DNA of 64,000 bases from Sulfurovum sp. (GTDB lineage Bacteria > Campylobacterota > Campylobacteria > Campylobacterales > Sulfurovaceae): contig JAUZSQ010000041.1 in assembly GCA_030949325.1 (NCBI GenBank), positions 1-64,000 of the forward strand, read 5' to 3'. Under the pieces are notes generated by a model. That model did not search any database. It saw only the letters and a list, made by a program, of their open reading frames with translations, and was not told where the DNA came from. A program made the translations under genes and the position numbers. Positions 8,588 through 17,970 of this stretch are shown here, one piece after another; position 1 is the first letter of the stretch; every line of letters begins with the position of its first letter.

Positions 8588-9661
8588 ATGTCAACAAATG
8601 TTTTAGATGTTATGGACGCAGGGGTAGTTACAGGTGATGATTTACAAACACTTTTTGCCATAGCCAAGGCAGAAGGGTTTGCCTTACCTGCGGTCAATGT
8701 CGTGAGTACTTCTTCTATCAATGCGGTCTTAGAATCTGCGAAAAATGTGCACTCTCCTGTGATTGTACAGTTGTCCAATGGTGGGGGAGCGTATTATGCA
8801 GGTAAGGGCTTGGATGCAAAAGTAGGGGAAGTATTAGGTACTATTTCTGCGGCAGAGCATGTACATACTATGGCTCATGCCTATGGTATCCCTGTAGTAT
8901 TGCATACTGACCATGCAGCACGGAAGCTTTTGCCGTGGATTGATGCACTACTTGATGCGAGTGAAGCACATTTCAAGATACATGGTATTCCTTTATTTTC
9001 TTCTCACATGATAGACCTTTCTGAAGAGCCTATTGAAGAGAATATAGCCACTTGTAAGCTGTACTTAGAACGTATGGCTAAGATGGGTATGACTTTGGAG
9101 ATAGAACTAGGTGTTACAGGTGGAGAAGAAGATGGTGTAGATAATACCCAAATTGATAATGCACTGCTGTATACACAACCCGAAGAAGTAGCCTATGCCT
9201 ATGAAGAACTGATGAAAGTCTCTGATAAGTTTACTATTGCAGCGTCTTTTGGTAATGTACATGGTGTGTATAAGCCTGGAAATGTGAGTCTAACTCCGAA
9301 GATATTGGACAATTCTCAAAAGTACATAGAAGAAAAATATGCTACTTCTAGCAAACCTGTGAACTTTGTCTTTCATGGTGGCTCGGGTTCAGAATTAGCA
9401 GACATTAGAGAAGCTATTTCTTATGGTGCAATCAAGATGAATATTGATACCGATACACAGTGGGCTTTTTGGGATGGAGTTAGAACGTATGTCTCTCAAT
9501 ATCATGCCTATTTGCAAAGTCAAATTGGCAATCCTGAAGGGGCAGACAAGCCCAATAAGGGGTATTATGACCCACGCAAATGGTTACGTTGTGCAGAGCT
9601 TTCCGTCGTGACTAGGTTAGAACGTGCCTTTGATGATTTGAACTGTATAGGACGAAATTAA
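8588..9661 (+). CDS. fbaA: Fructose-bisphosphate aldolase, class II
   Basis: 357 residues. Interconverts fructose 1,6-bisphosphate with GAP and DHAP using zinc; in autotrophs it runs in the gluconeogenic direction. HTDHAARKLLPW carries the zinc-binding His and catalytic Asp, LEIELGVTGGEEDGVDN the loop Glu residues, NFVFHGGSGS the second zinc His with phosphate-binding Gly/Ser, and KMNIDTDTQWAFW the C-terminal phosphate site. Length and motifs match the class IIA long form (E. coli-like). It starts 1 nt after the preceding stop. Confidence 0.95.
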   Translation: MSTNVLDVMDAGVVTGDDLQTLFAIAKAEGFALPAVNVVSTSSINAVLESAKNVHSPVIVQLSNGGGAYYAGKGLDAKVGEVLGTISAAEHVHTMAHAYGIPVVLHTDHAARKLLPWIDALLDASEAHFKIHGIPLFSSHMIDLSEEPIEENIATCKLYLERMAKMGMTLEIELGVTGGEEDGVDNTQIDNALLYTQPEEVAYAYEELMKVSDKFTIAASFGNVHGVYKPGNVSLTPKILDNSQKYIEEKYATSSKPVNFVFHGGSGSELADIREAISYGAIKMNIDTDTQWAFWDGVRTYVSQYHAYLQSQIGNPEGADKPNKGYYDPRKWLRCAELSVVTRLERAFDDLNCIGRN

Positions 9662-10545
9662 TTTTCTCTTCATCCTTTAGGTTTGATACTTCTGCTATAG
9701 AGCAGGTCTCTTTTCATCATCAGGCTTTTTATATCAAGCGTGATGATTTACTTCATCCCGATTTCTCTGGTAATAAAGCACGAAAATTTCATTACTTTCT
9801 TCACAATGACTTTCCTTTGATACATAAAATCATTTCGTATGGTTCGGCACAATCGAATGCTATGTATTCATTATCGGTACTAGCAAAGATGAAAGGGTGG
9901 GAATTTGAATATTATGTGAGCCATATCGCTGAGTATCTCAAAGACAATCCCCATGGAAACTATAAGGCTTCTTTGGATAATGGTATGAAAATACATATTG
10001 ATAAAGTACTGCCAAATATAACACAAGAGATACTTCTCATAGAAGAGGGTGGACGACAACAAGAAGCGAAGTTTGGGCTTGATATCTTGGCACAAGAGAT
10101 AGGCTCATGGCAAAAAGCACAGCATATACAAGGGTTAAATATCTTTTTACCCTCAGGTACAGGGACTACATCACTCTTTTTACAAAAGGCACTTATCGAA
10201 AAAGGGATGCTTGATAGCAAAGTCTTTACTTGTCCTTGTGTAGGAGACCGTGCTTATCTCAAAGCACAATTTTTGGCGTTGGAATCAGATGAAAGCTACC
10301 ATCCTCAGATTATTAGCTTGGTAAAAAAGCACCATTTTGGAAAACTTTATAAAGAAAACTATAAAATTTGGCTAAAATTACAAGAAGAAACAGGGATAGT
10401 CTTTGACTTACTTTATGATGCTTTGGGATGGCGAACTTTGTTGGCTCATCCTGAACTTTATAGCAAAGCAATACTCTATCTACACCAAGGTGGACTCTTG
10501 GGTAATGAGAGTATGCTCCCTAGATATGAACGCAAATATACATAG
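9661..10545 (+). CDS. PLP-dependent ACC deaminase / D-cysteine desulfhydrase-like protein
   Basis: The frame encodes FHHQAFYIKRDDLLHPDFSGNKARKF, the hallmark of the ACC deaminase/D-cysteine desulfhydrase family (the Lys of SGNKARK binds PLP), then ISYGSAQSNAM and FLPSGTGTTSLFL (phosphate-binding Gly/Thr loop). These enzymes open 1-aminocyclopropane-1-carboxylate or release H2S from D-cysteine; the substrate here is undecided. No ATG, GTG or TTG is available before the PLP Lys. The frame opens at 9637, and the best-placed start is ATT at 9661, overlapping the fbaA stop, with AGGA at 9648-9651. The real start is therefore unusual, or a base is wrong. hisD follows after 8 nt. Confidence 0.65.
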   Translation: MFSSSFRFDTSAIEQVSFHHQAFYIKRDDLLHPDFSGNKARKFHYFLHNDFPLIHKIISYGSAQSNAMYSLSVLAKMKGWEFEYYVSHIAEYLKDNPHGNYKASLDNGMKIHIDKVLPNITQEILLIEEGGRQQEAKFGLDILAQEIGSWQKAQHIQGLNIFLPSGTGTTSLFLQKALIEKGMLDSKVFTCPCVGDRAYLKAQFLALESDESYHPQIISLVKKHHFGKLYKENYKIWLKLQEETGIVFDLLYDALGWRTLLAHPELYSKAILYLHQGGLLGNESMLPRYERKYT

Positions 10546-10553
10546 GATATAAA

Positions 10554-11846
10554 ATGAAAATATTTTACCGTAACGATGAGACTTTTGAAGCCAATTTTAA
10601 TACACTTCTTGCACGTGGCAAGATGGATATAGAGGGTGTAACAAACATCGTCTCAGCTCTTCTCAAAGAGATACAAACAGAGGGAAACACAGCACTCAAA
10701 GCACAAATAGCCAAGTTTGATAGATGGGAACCCAAAGAAGATAGCGAACTGTTGGTATCAACAGAGGATATGGCAAAGGCCTATGACAATATAGACCCTG
10801 CTCTGCGTGATGCCTTGCATCTTGCGTATGACCGTATCGAAAGTTATCACCAAAAACTCATGCCCAAAAGCTGGATGGATACAGAAGAAAATGGCAGTAT
10901 CTTGGGGCAAAAAGTCACAGCTGTTGACCGAGCAGGGCTTTATATCCCTGGAGGGAAGGCTGCTTATCCTAGTTCATTACTGATGAACGTTATTCCTGCC
11001 CAAGTCGCAGGTGTAGAAGAGATAGTTATTTGTACCCCTGCACCTGATAATGAACTCAATGAACTGCTCTTAGCAGCCTGTCACCTTTGTAAAGTGACAC
11101 AAGTGTATAGGGTAGGGGGTGCTTCAGCCATTGGGGCTATGGCGTATGGGACAGAGACCATCCCCAAAGTAGATGTCATCACAGGGCCGGGGAATATCTT
11201 TGTGGCTACGGCTAAAAAATTGGTCTATGGTGAAGTAAATATAGACATGATAGCAGGACCTTCTGAGATAGGAATTTTAGCCGATGAGACAGCAAGAGAA
11301 GACTATGTAGCCATAGATTTACTCAGCCAAGCAGAACACGATGAAATGGCATCTGCTATCCTCATAACCACCGATAGCGAATTAGCCAATAAGGTCAGTG
11401 AGAAAGTAGAAGAACTACTTCAAACACTAAGCCGTGAAAGCATAGCTAGGAAGTCTATAGAAGAGCGTGGAGCTATTATCGTCACCGATACGATGGAAGA
11501 AGCCATAGCACTCATGAATGAGATAGCCCCTGAACATTTAGAGATTATGACTGCTGACCCCATGTCACTTTTGGACTCTATCAAACACGCAGGTGCTATC
11601 TTTTTGGGTGAAAATACACCAGAACCTATAGGCGACTATGTAGCAGGACCTAACCATACCCTACCTACAGGTGGTACTGCAAAGTTTTATTCCCCACTGA
11701 GTGTAGATAATTTCTTGAAAAAGTCTTCTATCATTGCTATGTCTGAAAAAGGTATGGATGAAATAGGTGAAGCCTGTGCATTGATAGCCCATACTGAGGG
11801 ATTGACAGCACATGAGCAGAGTGTGAGGATGAGGTTAAAAAAGTAG
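10554..11846 (+). CDS. hisD: Histidinol dehydrogenase
   Basis: 430 residues. Catalyses the last two steps of histidine synthesis, L-histidinol to L-histidine, with NAD+ and zinc. Family blocks are all present: DRAGLYIPGGKAAYPSSLLMN, VITGPGNIFVATAKKLV, IDMIAGPSEIGILAD, LLSQAEHDEMASAILIT (zinc Gln/His), IAPEHLEIMT, and PEPIGDYVAGPNHTLPTGGTA with the catalytic Glu-His region. It is the only his gene here, so the pathway is dispersed, as is common in this phylum. An AGGATATAAA site precedes the ATG. The seven-tRNA cluster lies downstream on the opposite strand. Confidence 0.96.
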   Translation: MKIFYRNDETFEANFNTLLARGKMDIEGVTNIVSALLKEIQTEGNTALKAQIAKFDRWEPKEDSELLVSTEDMAKAYDNIDPALRDALHLAYDRIESYHQKLMPKSWMDTEENGSILGQKVTAVDRAGLYIPGGKAAYPSSLLMNVIPAQVAGVEEIVICTPAPDNELNELLLAACHLCKVTQVYRVGGASAIGAMAYGTETIPKVDVITGPGNIFVATAKKLVYGEVNIDMIAGPSEIGILADETAREDYVAIDLLSQAEHDEMASAILITTDSELANKVSEKVEELLQTLSRESIARKSIEERGAIIVTDTMEEAIALMNEIAPEHLEIMTADPMSLLDSIKHAGAIFLGENTPEPIGDYVAGPNHTLPTGGTAKFYSPLSVDNFLKKSSIIAMSEKGMDEIGEACALIAHTEGLTAHEQSVRMRLKK

Positions 11847-11879
11847 TGTATAAAGTGTAATACGTTATTTTTAAATGTG

Positions 11880-11956
11880 TGGCGCGGCGGACGAGACTCG
11901 AACTCGCGACCTCCTGCGTGACAGGCAGGCGTTCTAACCAACTGAACTACCACCGC
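11880..11956 (-). tRNA. tRNA-Asp (GTC)
   Basis: Reverse strand. The acceptor GCGGTGG pairs with CCGCCGC, the D arm contains AGTTCAGTTGGTTAGA, the anticodon loop is CTGTCAC with GTC, the T arm contains GTTCGAGTC, and CCA is encoded. It is the last member of the cluster, with a second identical copy at 12385-12461. Confidence 0.95.
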
Positions 11957-12006
11957 ACCTAAACCAATTTAATGGCTAAAAATACATCTGATGAAGACTG
12001 TAATCA

Positions 12007-12082
12007 TGGTGGTCGCTATAAGACTCGAACTTATGACATCTACCTTGTAAGGGTAGCGCTCTACCAACTGAGCTAAGCGACC
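12007..12082 (-). tRNA. tRNA-Val (TAC)
   Basis: Acceptor GGTCGCT/AGCGACC, anticodon stem CTACC/GGTAG with loop CTTACAA (anticodon TAC), T loop GTTCGAG, encoded CCA. It has the same sequence as the copy at 12206-12281. Confidence 0.95.
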
Positions 12083-12102
12083 GTATATAATGTTTAAAAC
12101 TT

Positions 12103-12178
12103 TGGCGACCCCTAAAGGATTTGAACCTCTGTTTTTACGTTGAAAACGTAATATCCTTGGCCACTAGATGAAAGGGTC
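12103..12178 (-). tRNA. tRNA-Glu (TTC)
   Basis: Begins GACCCTTTCATCTAGTGG, anticodon loop GTTTTCAAC with TTC, T arm GGTTCAAATCC, acceptor 3' strand followed by G and encoded CCA. It is the only single-copy member among the four isoacceptors in the cluster and sits between the two tRNA-Val copies. Confidence 0.95.
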
Positions 12179-12205
12179 ATTAAGAACATAAAACAAATTT
12201 GTTAA

Positions 12206-12281
12206 TGGTGGTCGCTATAAGACTCGAACTTATGACATCTACCTTGTAAGGGTAGCGCTCTACCAACTGAGCTAAGCGACC
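12206..12281 (-). tRNA. tRNA-Val (TAC), second copy
   Basis: Same sequence as the tRNA-Val at 12007-12082: acceptor GGTCGCT, anticodon TAC, encoded CCA. The flanks differ, so this is a gene duplication and not a repeated stretch of contig. Confidence 0.95.
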
Positions 12282-12305
12282 GTGTGTTTGTATATTATTT
12301 TATAG

Positions 12306-12381
12306 TGGTGACCCTTCTTGGATTCGAACCAAGGGCCCATTCCTTAAAAGGGAATTGCTCTACCAACTGAGCTAAAAGGTC
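12306..12381 (-). tRNA. tRNA-Lys (TTT)
   Basis: Begins GACCTTTTAGCTCAGTTGG, anticodon stem ATTCC/GGAAT with loop CTTTTAA (anticodon TTT), T arm GGTTCGAATCC, encoded CCA. A second copy with the same sequence is at 12484-12559. Confidence 0.95.
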
Positions 12382-12384
12382 ATG

Positions 12385-12461
12385 TGGCGCGGCGGACGAG
12401 ACTCGAACTCGCGACCTCCTGCGTGACAGGCAGGCGTTCTAACCAACTGAACTACCACCGC
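12385..12461 (-). tRNA. tRNA-Asp (GTC), second copy
   Basis: Identical in sequence to the tRNA-Asp at 11880-11956, with anticodon GTC and encoded CCA. Only three bases separate it from the tRNA-Lys downstream of it in transcription. Confidence 0.95.
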
Positions 12462-12483
12462 ACAACACTATAAATAATAAAAA

Positions 12484-12559
12484 TGGTGACCCTTCTTGGA
12501 TTCGAACCAAGGGCCCATTCCTTAAAAGGGAATTGCTCTACCAACTGAGCTAAAAGGTC
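12484..12559 (-). tRNA. tRNA-Lys (TTT), first of cluster
   Basis: Identical to the tRNA-Lys at 12306-12381. It is the first transcribed member of the seven-gene array. The AT-rich stretch at 12560-12630 between it and the CinA-type gene is where a promoter or leader would lie. Confidence 0.95.
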
Positions 12560-12630
12560 ATTTTTAAACTTAACCATTGGTGATTAAGTGGACGGAATTA
12601 TAGCTTAGTAATCTCTTAATGTCAAGTGTT

Positions 12631-13143
12631 TTATAAATTATTTTTATTTTCTATGGCTTCTTTGAGGGTTTTGATAGCAAAGATAATGGATTTTTCTTGT
12701 ATTTCTTGCCTATTTCCTTCAAATTTACAGTGCTGTATTTGTTGTCCCAAAGGGGTTTGAATACCAATATAAACAGTACCTACAGGTTTGAGGTTTGTAC
12801 CACCATCAGGTCCTGCTATGCCACTAACGGCAATATTATACTCGCTGTTGGCCATAGTAGTAATGCCTACTAGCATTTGTGCTACACACTCTTGGCTGAC
12901 TGCTCCATAGCGTAGGAGTGTTTGAGGTGAGACACCTAGCCACTGCTCTTTGATAGTATTGGAATAGGTGACACAAGAACCTCCAAAGACAGCAGAGACT
13001 CCTGCTACAGAGGTAAAGACAGAGGCTATGCCTCCTCCTGTACAGCTCTCAGCAAAGGAAAGAGTGTGATTGTTGGCTTTGAGGGTGGCGATGATGCTTT
13101 GTACCTCAGGGACAATAGCACTGAGGATAGAAGAGTATGGCAA
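12631..13143 (-). CDS. pncC: CinA C-terminal-type nicotinamide-nucleotide amidohydrolase
   Basis: 170 residues forming only the CinA C-terminal domain. Characteristic stretches are LSFAESCTGGGIASVFTSVAGVSAVFGGSCVTYSN, GAVSQECVAQM, and AVSGIAGPDGGTNLKPVGTVYIGI. The stand-alone domain deamidates NMN to nicotinate mononucleotide, salvaging pyridine nucleotide released for example by DNA ligase. Length is normal for the PncC form (about 165 aa). It is divergent from ileS and upstream of the tRNA array on the same strand. Confidence 0.9.
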   Translation of the reverse strand: MPYSSILSAIVPEVQSIIATLKANNHTLSFAESCTGGGIASVFTSVAGVSAVFGGSCVTYSNTIKEQWLGVSPQTLLRYGAVSQECVAQMLVGITTMANSEYNIAVSGIAGPDGGTNLKPVGTVYIGIQTPLGQQIQHCKFEGNRQEIQEKSIIFAIKTLKEAIENKNNL

Positions 13144-13251
13144 GGGGTATCCTTTTTGACGTGGGTATAGTGGCTATGAATATTGTTATTCTAACCATAT
13201 CCAAACAACTTTTAGATATAATCTTTACAATTTAGTACAAGGTTATTTCTT

Positions 13252-16004
13252 ATGGATTATAAAGACACACTTCTTCTTCCCAAAACAGCTTTTCCTATGC
13301 GTGGAAACCTCCCCAATAATGAACCCAAAAAGTATAATGCTTGGTATGATGCCAATATATATGAGCAAATGAAGACTAAGCGTGAGGGTGCTGAGATGTT
13401 TACCTTGCACGATGGACCTCCTTATGCCAATGGTGATATACATATAGGTCATGCCCTCAATAAAACGCTCAAAGACATCATCTTGAAATACCATTATTTT
13501 CAAGGTAAGGCTGTACGGATGACCCCAGGTTGGGATTGTCATGGTTTGCCTATTGAGCAAAAAGTAGAAGAAAAGCTTGGCAAGAGCAAAAAAGAAGCCA
13601 TGCCTACAGCAGAATTTAGAGCCTTGTGTCGGAGCCATGCGAGTAAGTTTGTAGAGATACAAAAAGCAGGGTTCAAAGAGCTTGGTATCATCGCTGATTG
13701 GGAAAATCCTTATGTCACGATGGATTTTAAATTTGAAGCAAATATCTATAGAACCTTATGTGACGTGGCTAGGAAAGGTCTCTTGGTGGAGAGACACAAG
13801 CCTATCTTTTGGTCATGGGCTGCTAGAACGGCACTCGCCGATGCTGAGGTAGAGTATCAAGACAAAGAAGATTATTCACTCTATGTGCATTTTGAGCTTA
13901 GTGATTCTGCCAAAGAGACCTTGGGCATTGAAGGCAAAGCAGGGCTTGTAATATGGACAACCACGCCATGGACACTCCCTGCAAATACAGGTATCTCTTT
14001 GCATCCTGAAGCGATGTATGTCTTGACGGATGATGGGCATATTGTAGCAGATGTACGTTATGACGCGATGATAGAAGAAGGCGTAGTCTCTGGTCATGCT
14101 TCACGAAAGATAGCGTCTACTGAGCTTGAAAATCTCTTAAGTATCAATCCTGTAAATGGACGTAGTTCCAAAGTCGTATTGGGTGAACACGTCTTGATGG
14201 ATGGTGGAACGGGATGTGTACATACAGCCCCAGGGCATGGTGAAGAGGATTATAAAGTAGGACTCAAATATGCTCTTGATGTCATCATGCCTGTAGATGA
14301 AAGAGGTTGTTTTGATGAGTCTGTAGTAGGACTCAATCTTTTGCCAAATCCTGAAGCCTTTGTAGGTATGCATATTTTTAAAGCCAATGAGCCAATTTTG
14401 GAGATATTGGGTGATAGCTTGTTGAAACAAAGTAAGTTTATGCATTCTTATCCACATTGTTGGAGAACGAAGAAGCCACTTATCTATAGAGCTACAAACC
14501 AATGGTTTATCTCTATAGATGACAAAGCAGAGGGTGCCAAAGAGACGCTAAGAGATACAGCACTTCATGCCATCGAAGAGGTAGATTTCTATCCTAAGAC
14601 TTCTAAAAACCGTTTGAAACCTATGATTGAGGGCAGACCTGATTGGTGTATTTCGCGTCAAAGAAGTTGGGGAGTACCGATTGCGTTTTTTAGAATCAAG
14701 AGTACGAAGGCTGTGATTTTTGATGCAGATGTCTTAGAACATATCGCCAAGCTCTTTGATATCCATGGTGCAGATGCTTGGTATTCTATGAGTAATGTAG
14801 AGCTTTACCAACGGATTCTAAATACAATCCTGATGACTTAGAAAAGTTGACAGATATTTTAGATGTATGGTTTGATTCGGGTTCAACGTGGAACTCTGTA
14901 TTAGGTTCGGGGAATTATGATGCAGGAGAATATCCAGCATCCTTGTATATAGAAGGTTCTGACCAACATAGAGGGTGGTTTCAGTCTTCACTCTTGCTTT
15001 CTTGTGCCGTCAATGGCGTATCCCCGTACAAAACGCTCATTACCCATGGTTTTACGGTCGATAACAAGGGTGAGAAGATGTCCAAATCTAAGGGGAATGT
15101 CATGGCTCCTAGTAAAGTCATCAAGCAGTATGGTTCTGAGATACTAAGACTTTGGGTCGCACTCTCTGATTATCAATCTGACCTCAAAATCTCTGATGGT
15201 ATATTGAAACAAACGGCTGAACAGTACAGAAAGATACGCAATACCTTTAGATTTTTACTCGCCAATGTCGATGATTTAGAAGCGTATGTATCTCATGATG
15301 CTTATGGCGAACTTGATAGATGGATATTAAACAAAGCAGGAGAGGTTTTTGCTTCTGTCAAAAGCTCTTTTGATGTCTATGACTTTTTGAGAGGATTTGC
15401 AACACTCAATCACTTTATTACCAATGAGCTATCGGGTATCTACATGGATATTACCAAAGATAGACTCTATTGTGAAGACAAAAATGACCCTATCCGACGT
15501 GCCACACAGTCTGCTATGGCACATATTGCCAAATCTATGCTAGGGCTAATAGCACCTGTCTTGACCTATACAGCAGATGAGATACTTGAATACGCTTCGG
15601 ATTTATTTTCAGAGGGTATGGAAAATGTATTTGACCTTGTGTATGTTGAAGTACCCAAGGTTGAAGCTAGTTTTGAGGATACGCTTTTGATAGAAGCACG
15701 TCAAAGCTTTTCTGAAGCCATTGATTCACTCAAAAAAGAGAAAATCATTAAATCTACATTGGCATTAGAAATGGTAGGAGATAGGCATCTTTTACCTATA
15801 CAAAACACTAAAGACTTAGAAGATTGGTTCGTAGTCTCTGCTATCAAAAGTAGCAGTGAAGGTGAAAAATTGGCTTCTTTTGAAGTAGAAGGACAGACCT
15901 TTACCGTACATAAAGCTATGGCTTCTAAGTGTCCTAGATGTTGGAGATTTACCTCTTCTAGCGAAGACTGTGCTTGTGAACGTTGTGCCAAGGTCGTAGC
16001 CTAA
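13252..16004 (+). CDS. ileS: Isoleucyl-tRNA synthetase (one frameshift)
   Basis: Charges tRNA-Ile, with editing of valine. The first frame (13252-14841) contains the HIGH motif (GDIHIGHALNK), WDCHGLPIE, the CP1 editing domain (VIWTTTPWTLPANTGI, GTGCVHTAPGHGEEDY) and SRQRSWGVPI. The second frame (to 16004) contains DVWFDSGSTW, GEKMSKSKGN (KMSKS loop) and the C-terminal zinc-binding CPRCWRF plus CERC. The frames join if one T is added to the TTT near 14811 (giving ELLPTDSKYNPDDLEK). As this enzyme is normally essential, the indel is almost certainly a consensus error. Total length about 917 aa matches the bacterial type. Confidence 0.95.
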
Positions 16005-16126
16005 TGTTTGATATGACACAGCCTATAGGAATAGAAGTGATACTAGGGTCTATCATTTTTATTCTTGGGCTTGTGGGTGTTGGCTTGGCAGTTGTAGCAT
16101 ATTACAAAAAGAAACTAGGTCAATAA
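16004..16126 (+). CDS. Small single-pass membrane protein, unknown
   Basis: 40 residues: MFDMTQPIG then a hydrophobic helix (residues about 11-33, rich in I, L, V and G) and a basic tail YYKKKLGQ. The ATG overlaps the ileS stop (TAATG), so it is translationally coupled to ileS. The topology would be N-out, C-in by the positive-inside rule. No family recognised. The overlap, clean hydrophobic span and immediate stop before the convergent gene support a real small gene. Confidence 0.5.
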   Translation: MFDMTQPIGIEVILGSIIFILGLVGVGLAVVAYYKKKLGQ

Positions 16127-16699
16127 TTAGAGGTTCGCAGACAGAGCCAATAAGCGACAAGAATTTTCCAAGATAGAAATTTTCTTTGCCATTTCGGTAA
16201 TATCTCTGTCATAGGCAATGAGTCCAAACCCTTTGATGAGCAAGAGATGCGTGTCATGTTCTTGAAAGAATTTGGGTATCTCATAGGGTGCTCTTTCTAG
16301 CCAATCATCAATATTTTTGGGGTCATAGATAAGAATATCTCCTAAGATTTTCTTGCCAAAGAAGTCTTGTGGGGAGAGTTTCCCATGTTTGAGCGAATAG
16401 GCAGTCGCATAAGGAGGCATGGTATAAGAGATGTACTTGGCACTAGGGATATTTTCATAAATATGTTCATGAATATGGACATCAGGGTTTGCCATACTCC
16501 AGCGATAATCTCTTTTTTTAGCATCTAGTTTAACCAAGGAATCTTCGTTAATTTCATTTAAAATAGTATCTTTACGGTTGATAATAAATCCATGGCTTGA
16601 AATACGTGCAGAAATAGAGCCATGATAGACACCAAAGAAGTTTTTGTCAAAGAGTGACAAAGAGATATGTTTAATGTCGTCTATAAGGTGCTTATCCAT
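16127..16699 (-). CDS. Class II aldolase/adducin-domain protein, metal site degenerate
   Basis: 190 residues. The fold signature is recognisable: FGVYHGSISARI, NPDVHIHEHIYENIPSAKYISYTMPPYATAYS, and LLLIKGFGLIAYDRD. In active class II aldolases such as L-fuculose-phosphate aldolase the second block reads V-x-HTH-S/P-PYATA and the last reads NHG; here those positions are SYT and IKGFG, so the zinc His residues are absent. It may therefore be a non-catalytic or regulatory member. It is convergent with ileS, and no sugar-phosphate pathway genes are near. Confidence 0.7.
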   Translation of the reverse strand: MDKHLIDDIKHISLSLFDKNFFGVYHGSISARISSHGFIINRKDTILNEINEDSLVKLDAKKRDYRWSMANPDVHIHEHIYENIPSAKYISYTMPPYATAYSLKHGKLSPQDFFGKKILGDILIYDPKNIDDWLERAPYEIPKFFQEHDTHLLLIKGFGLIAYDRDITEMAKKISILENSCRLLALSANL

Positions 16700-16779
16700 A
16701 AATGAGAAACCTTTATTAGCATAATTTTGCTATTATAACATCTATAGTTAAAAGATAGATTTTCGCAGAAAGGAAAACC

Positions 16780-17702
16780 ATGCAAACCCCTCACATACCT
16801 GTACTCTTAGAGGCAGTGCTTCAGAGCTTTGAAGAGATAGAAGAAGGGTACTTTGTAGATTGTACCTTGGGATACGCAGGGCATAGTTCAGAAGTCTTGG
16901 CAAGGTATGCACATTTGTCTCATATTGGCATAGATAGAGATGAGGAAGCTTTGGATTTTTCGCGTCATCGCTTGTTGCCTTATGCTGAGAGAAGTAGCCT
17001 TTATAAAGGCACATTCGCTAATATCTTTCCTACTTTGACCCAAACGCCTATTATGGCAGTATTAGCAGACTTTGGGGTTTCTTCTTTACAGCTTGACAAA
17101 CGTGAACGAGGGTTTTCCTTTCATTCTGAGACTTTGGATATGCGTATGGATACTGCTTCAAGTTTGAGTGCCTATGAGGTCGTCAATACCTATTCTCAGG
17201 ATAAACTAGAATATATCTTGATACCTATGGTGAAGTACGCTCTTATCGTAAACTAGCAGGGGCAGTGATAGAAGCTAGAGCCAACGCCCCTATACAAAGT
17301 GCCTTGGCATTGAGTGAGATAGCCAAAGCAGTCATTCCCTCAGGGGCGAAAATCCATCCTGCTACCTTGATGTTTCAAGCGATTCGTATAGAAGTGAACA
17401 ATGAACTAGGAGAGATAGAAGGATTACTCGATGCCTTGGAGAAGAACCATTGTAAAGGTACGGTAGTCTCCTTGATTTCTTTTCACTCACTAGAAGATAG
17501 GTTGGTCAAAAATCGCTTTAAGCAATGGGCAAAGTCTTGTATTTGTGAAGCCCAAGCCATGCGTTGTACTTGTGGTAAAAATCATGCCATAGGCAAAGCC
17601 TTTGCTTCCAAACCTGTTATCGCTACGCAAAAAGAGTTAAAAGAAAATAAACGAAGTCGTTCTGCGAAGTTACGAAGCTTTAGGTTTAGTAGGGATGTTT
17701 AA
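16780..17702 (+). CDS. rsmH: 16S rRNA m4C1402 methyltransferase RsmH (one frameshift)
   Basis: Methylates N4 of C1402 in 16S rRNA using SAM. The first frame (to 17256) holds HIPVLLEAVLQSF, VDCTLGYAGHSSEVL (SAM loop), LADFGVSSLQLD and RGFSFHSETLDMRMD. The second frame (to 17702) holds IHPATLMFQAIRIEVNNELGEIEG and VSLISFHSLEDRLVKNRFKQW. One base is missing near 17220; restoring it gives YIL-D/H-TYGEVRSYRKLAGAVIEAR. In most bacteria rsmH opens the division/cell-wall cluster with ftsL next, matching the downstream gene here, but no mur genes follow. Confidence 0.93.
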
Positions 17703-17964
17703 GAGCAAAAAACAAGCAGCCAATGGGATTACCTTTGGGATGTTTTTTGTGGTATTGATGTCTATGGCAATTGTGATTATTTTGGCAACAACAAAAATTT
17801 ATTTGTCCAATCAGATTTATTATGAATCAAAGATTGTCAACAAAATGAAAACAGAAGTCTCAGCACTTGAAGCAGAGAAAATCTTATTGGAACAAGAGGT
17901 GGAAGCATTGACATTTAAAAATAAAGTCACGGATACGATTTTTACTATCTATGAGAGCGATTAG
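17695..17964 (+). CDS. FtsL-like small bitopic membrane protein
   Basis: 89 residues overlapping the rsmH end by 8 nt. Architecture: short cytoplasmic N-terminus, one transmembrane helix (about residues 15-36, GMFFVVLMSMAIVIILATTKI), then a coiled-coil-prone periplasmic part with leucine/alanine spacing (SALEAEKILLEQEVEALTFKN). This topology, size and position after rsmH are those of FtsL, the divisome protein working with FtsB and FtsQ. Sequence alone cannot prove it because FtsL is poorly conserved. The RND pump gene starts 6 nt later. Confidence 0.55.
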   Translation: MFKSKKQAANGITFGMFFVVLMSMAIVIILATTKIYLSNQIYYESKIVNKMKTEVSALEAEKILLEQEVEALTFKNKVTDTIFTIYESD

Positions 17965-17970
17965 ACTAAT

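Noticed and set aside
17205-17270. Programmed frameshifting in rsmH
   Set aside because: There is no slippery heptamer, and the same kind of single-base break occurs in a dozen unrelated genes.
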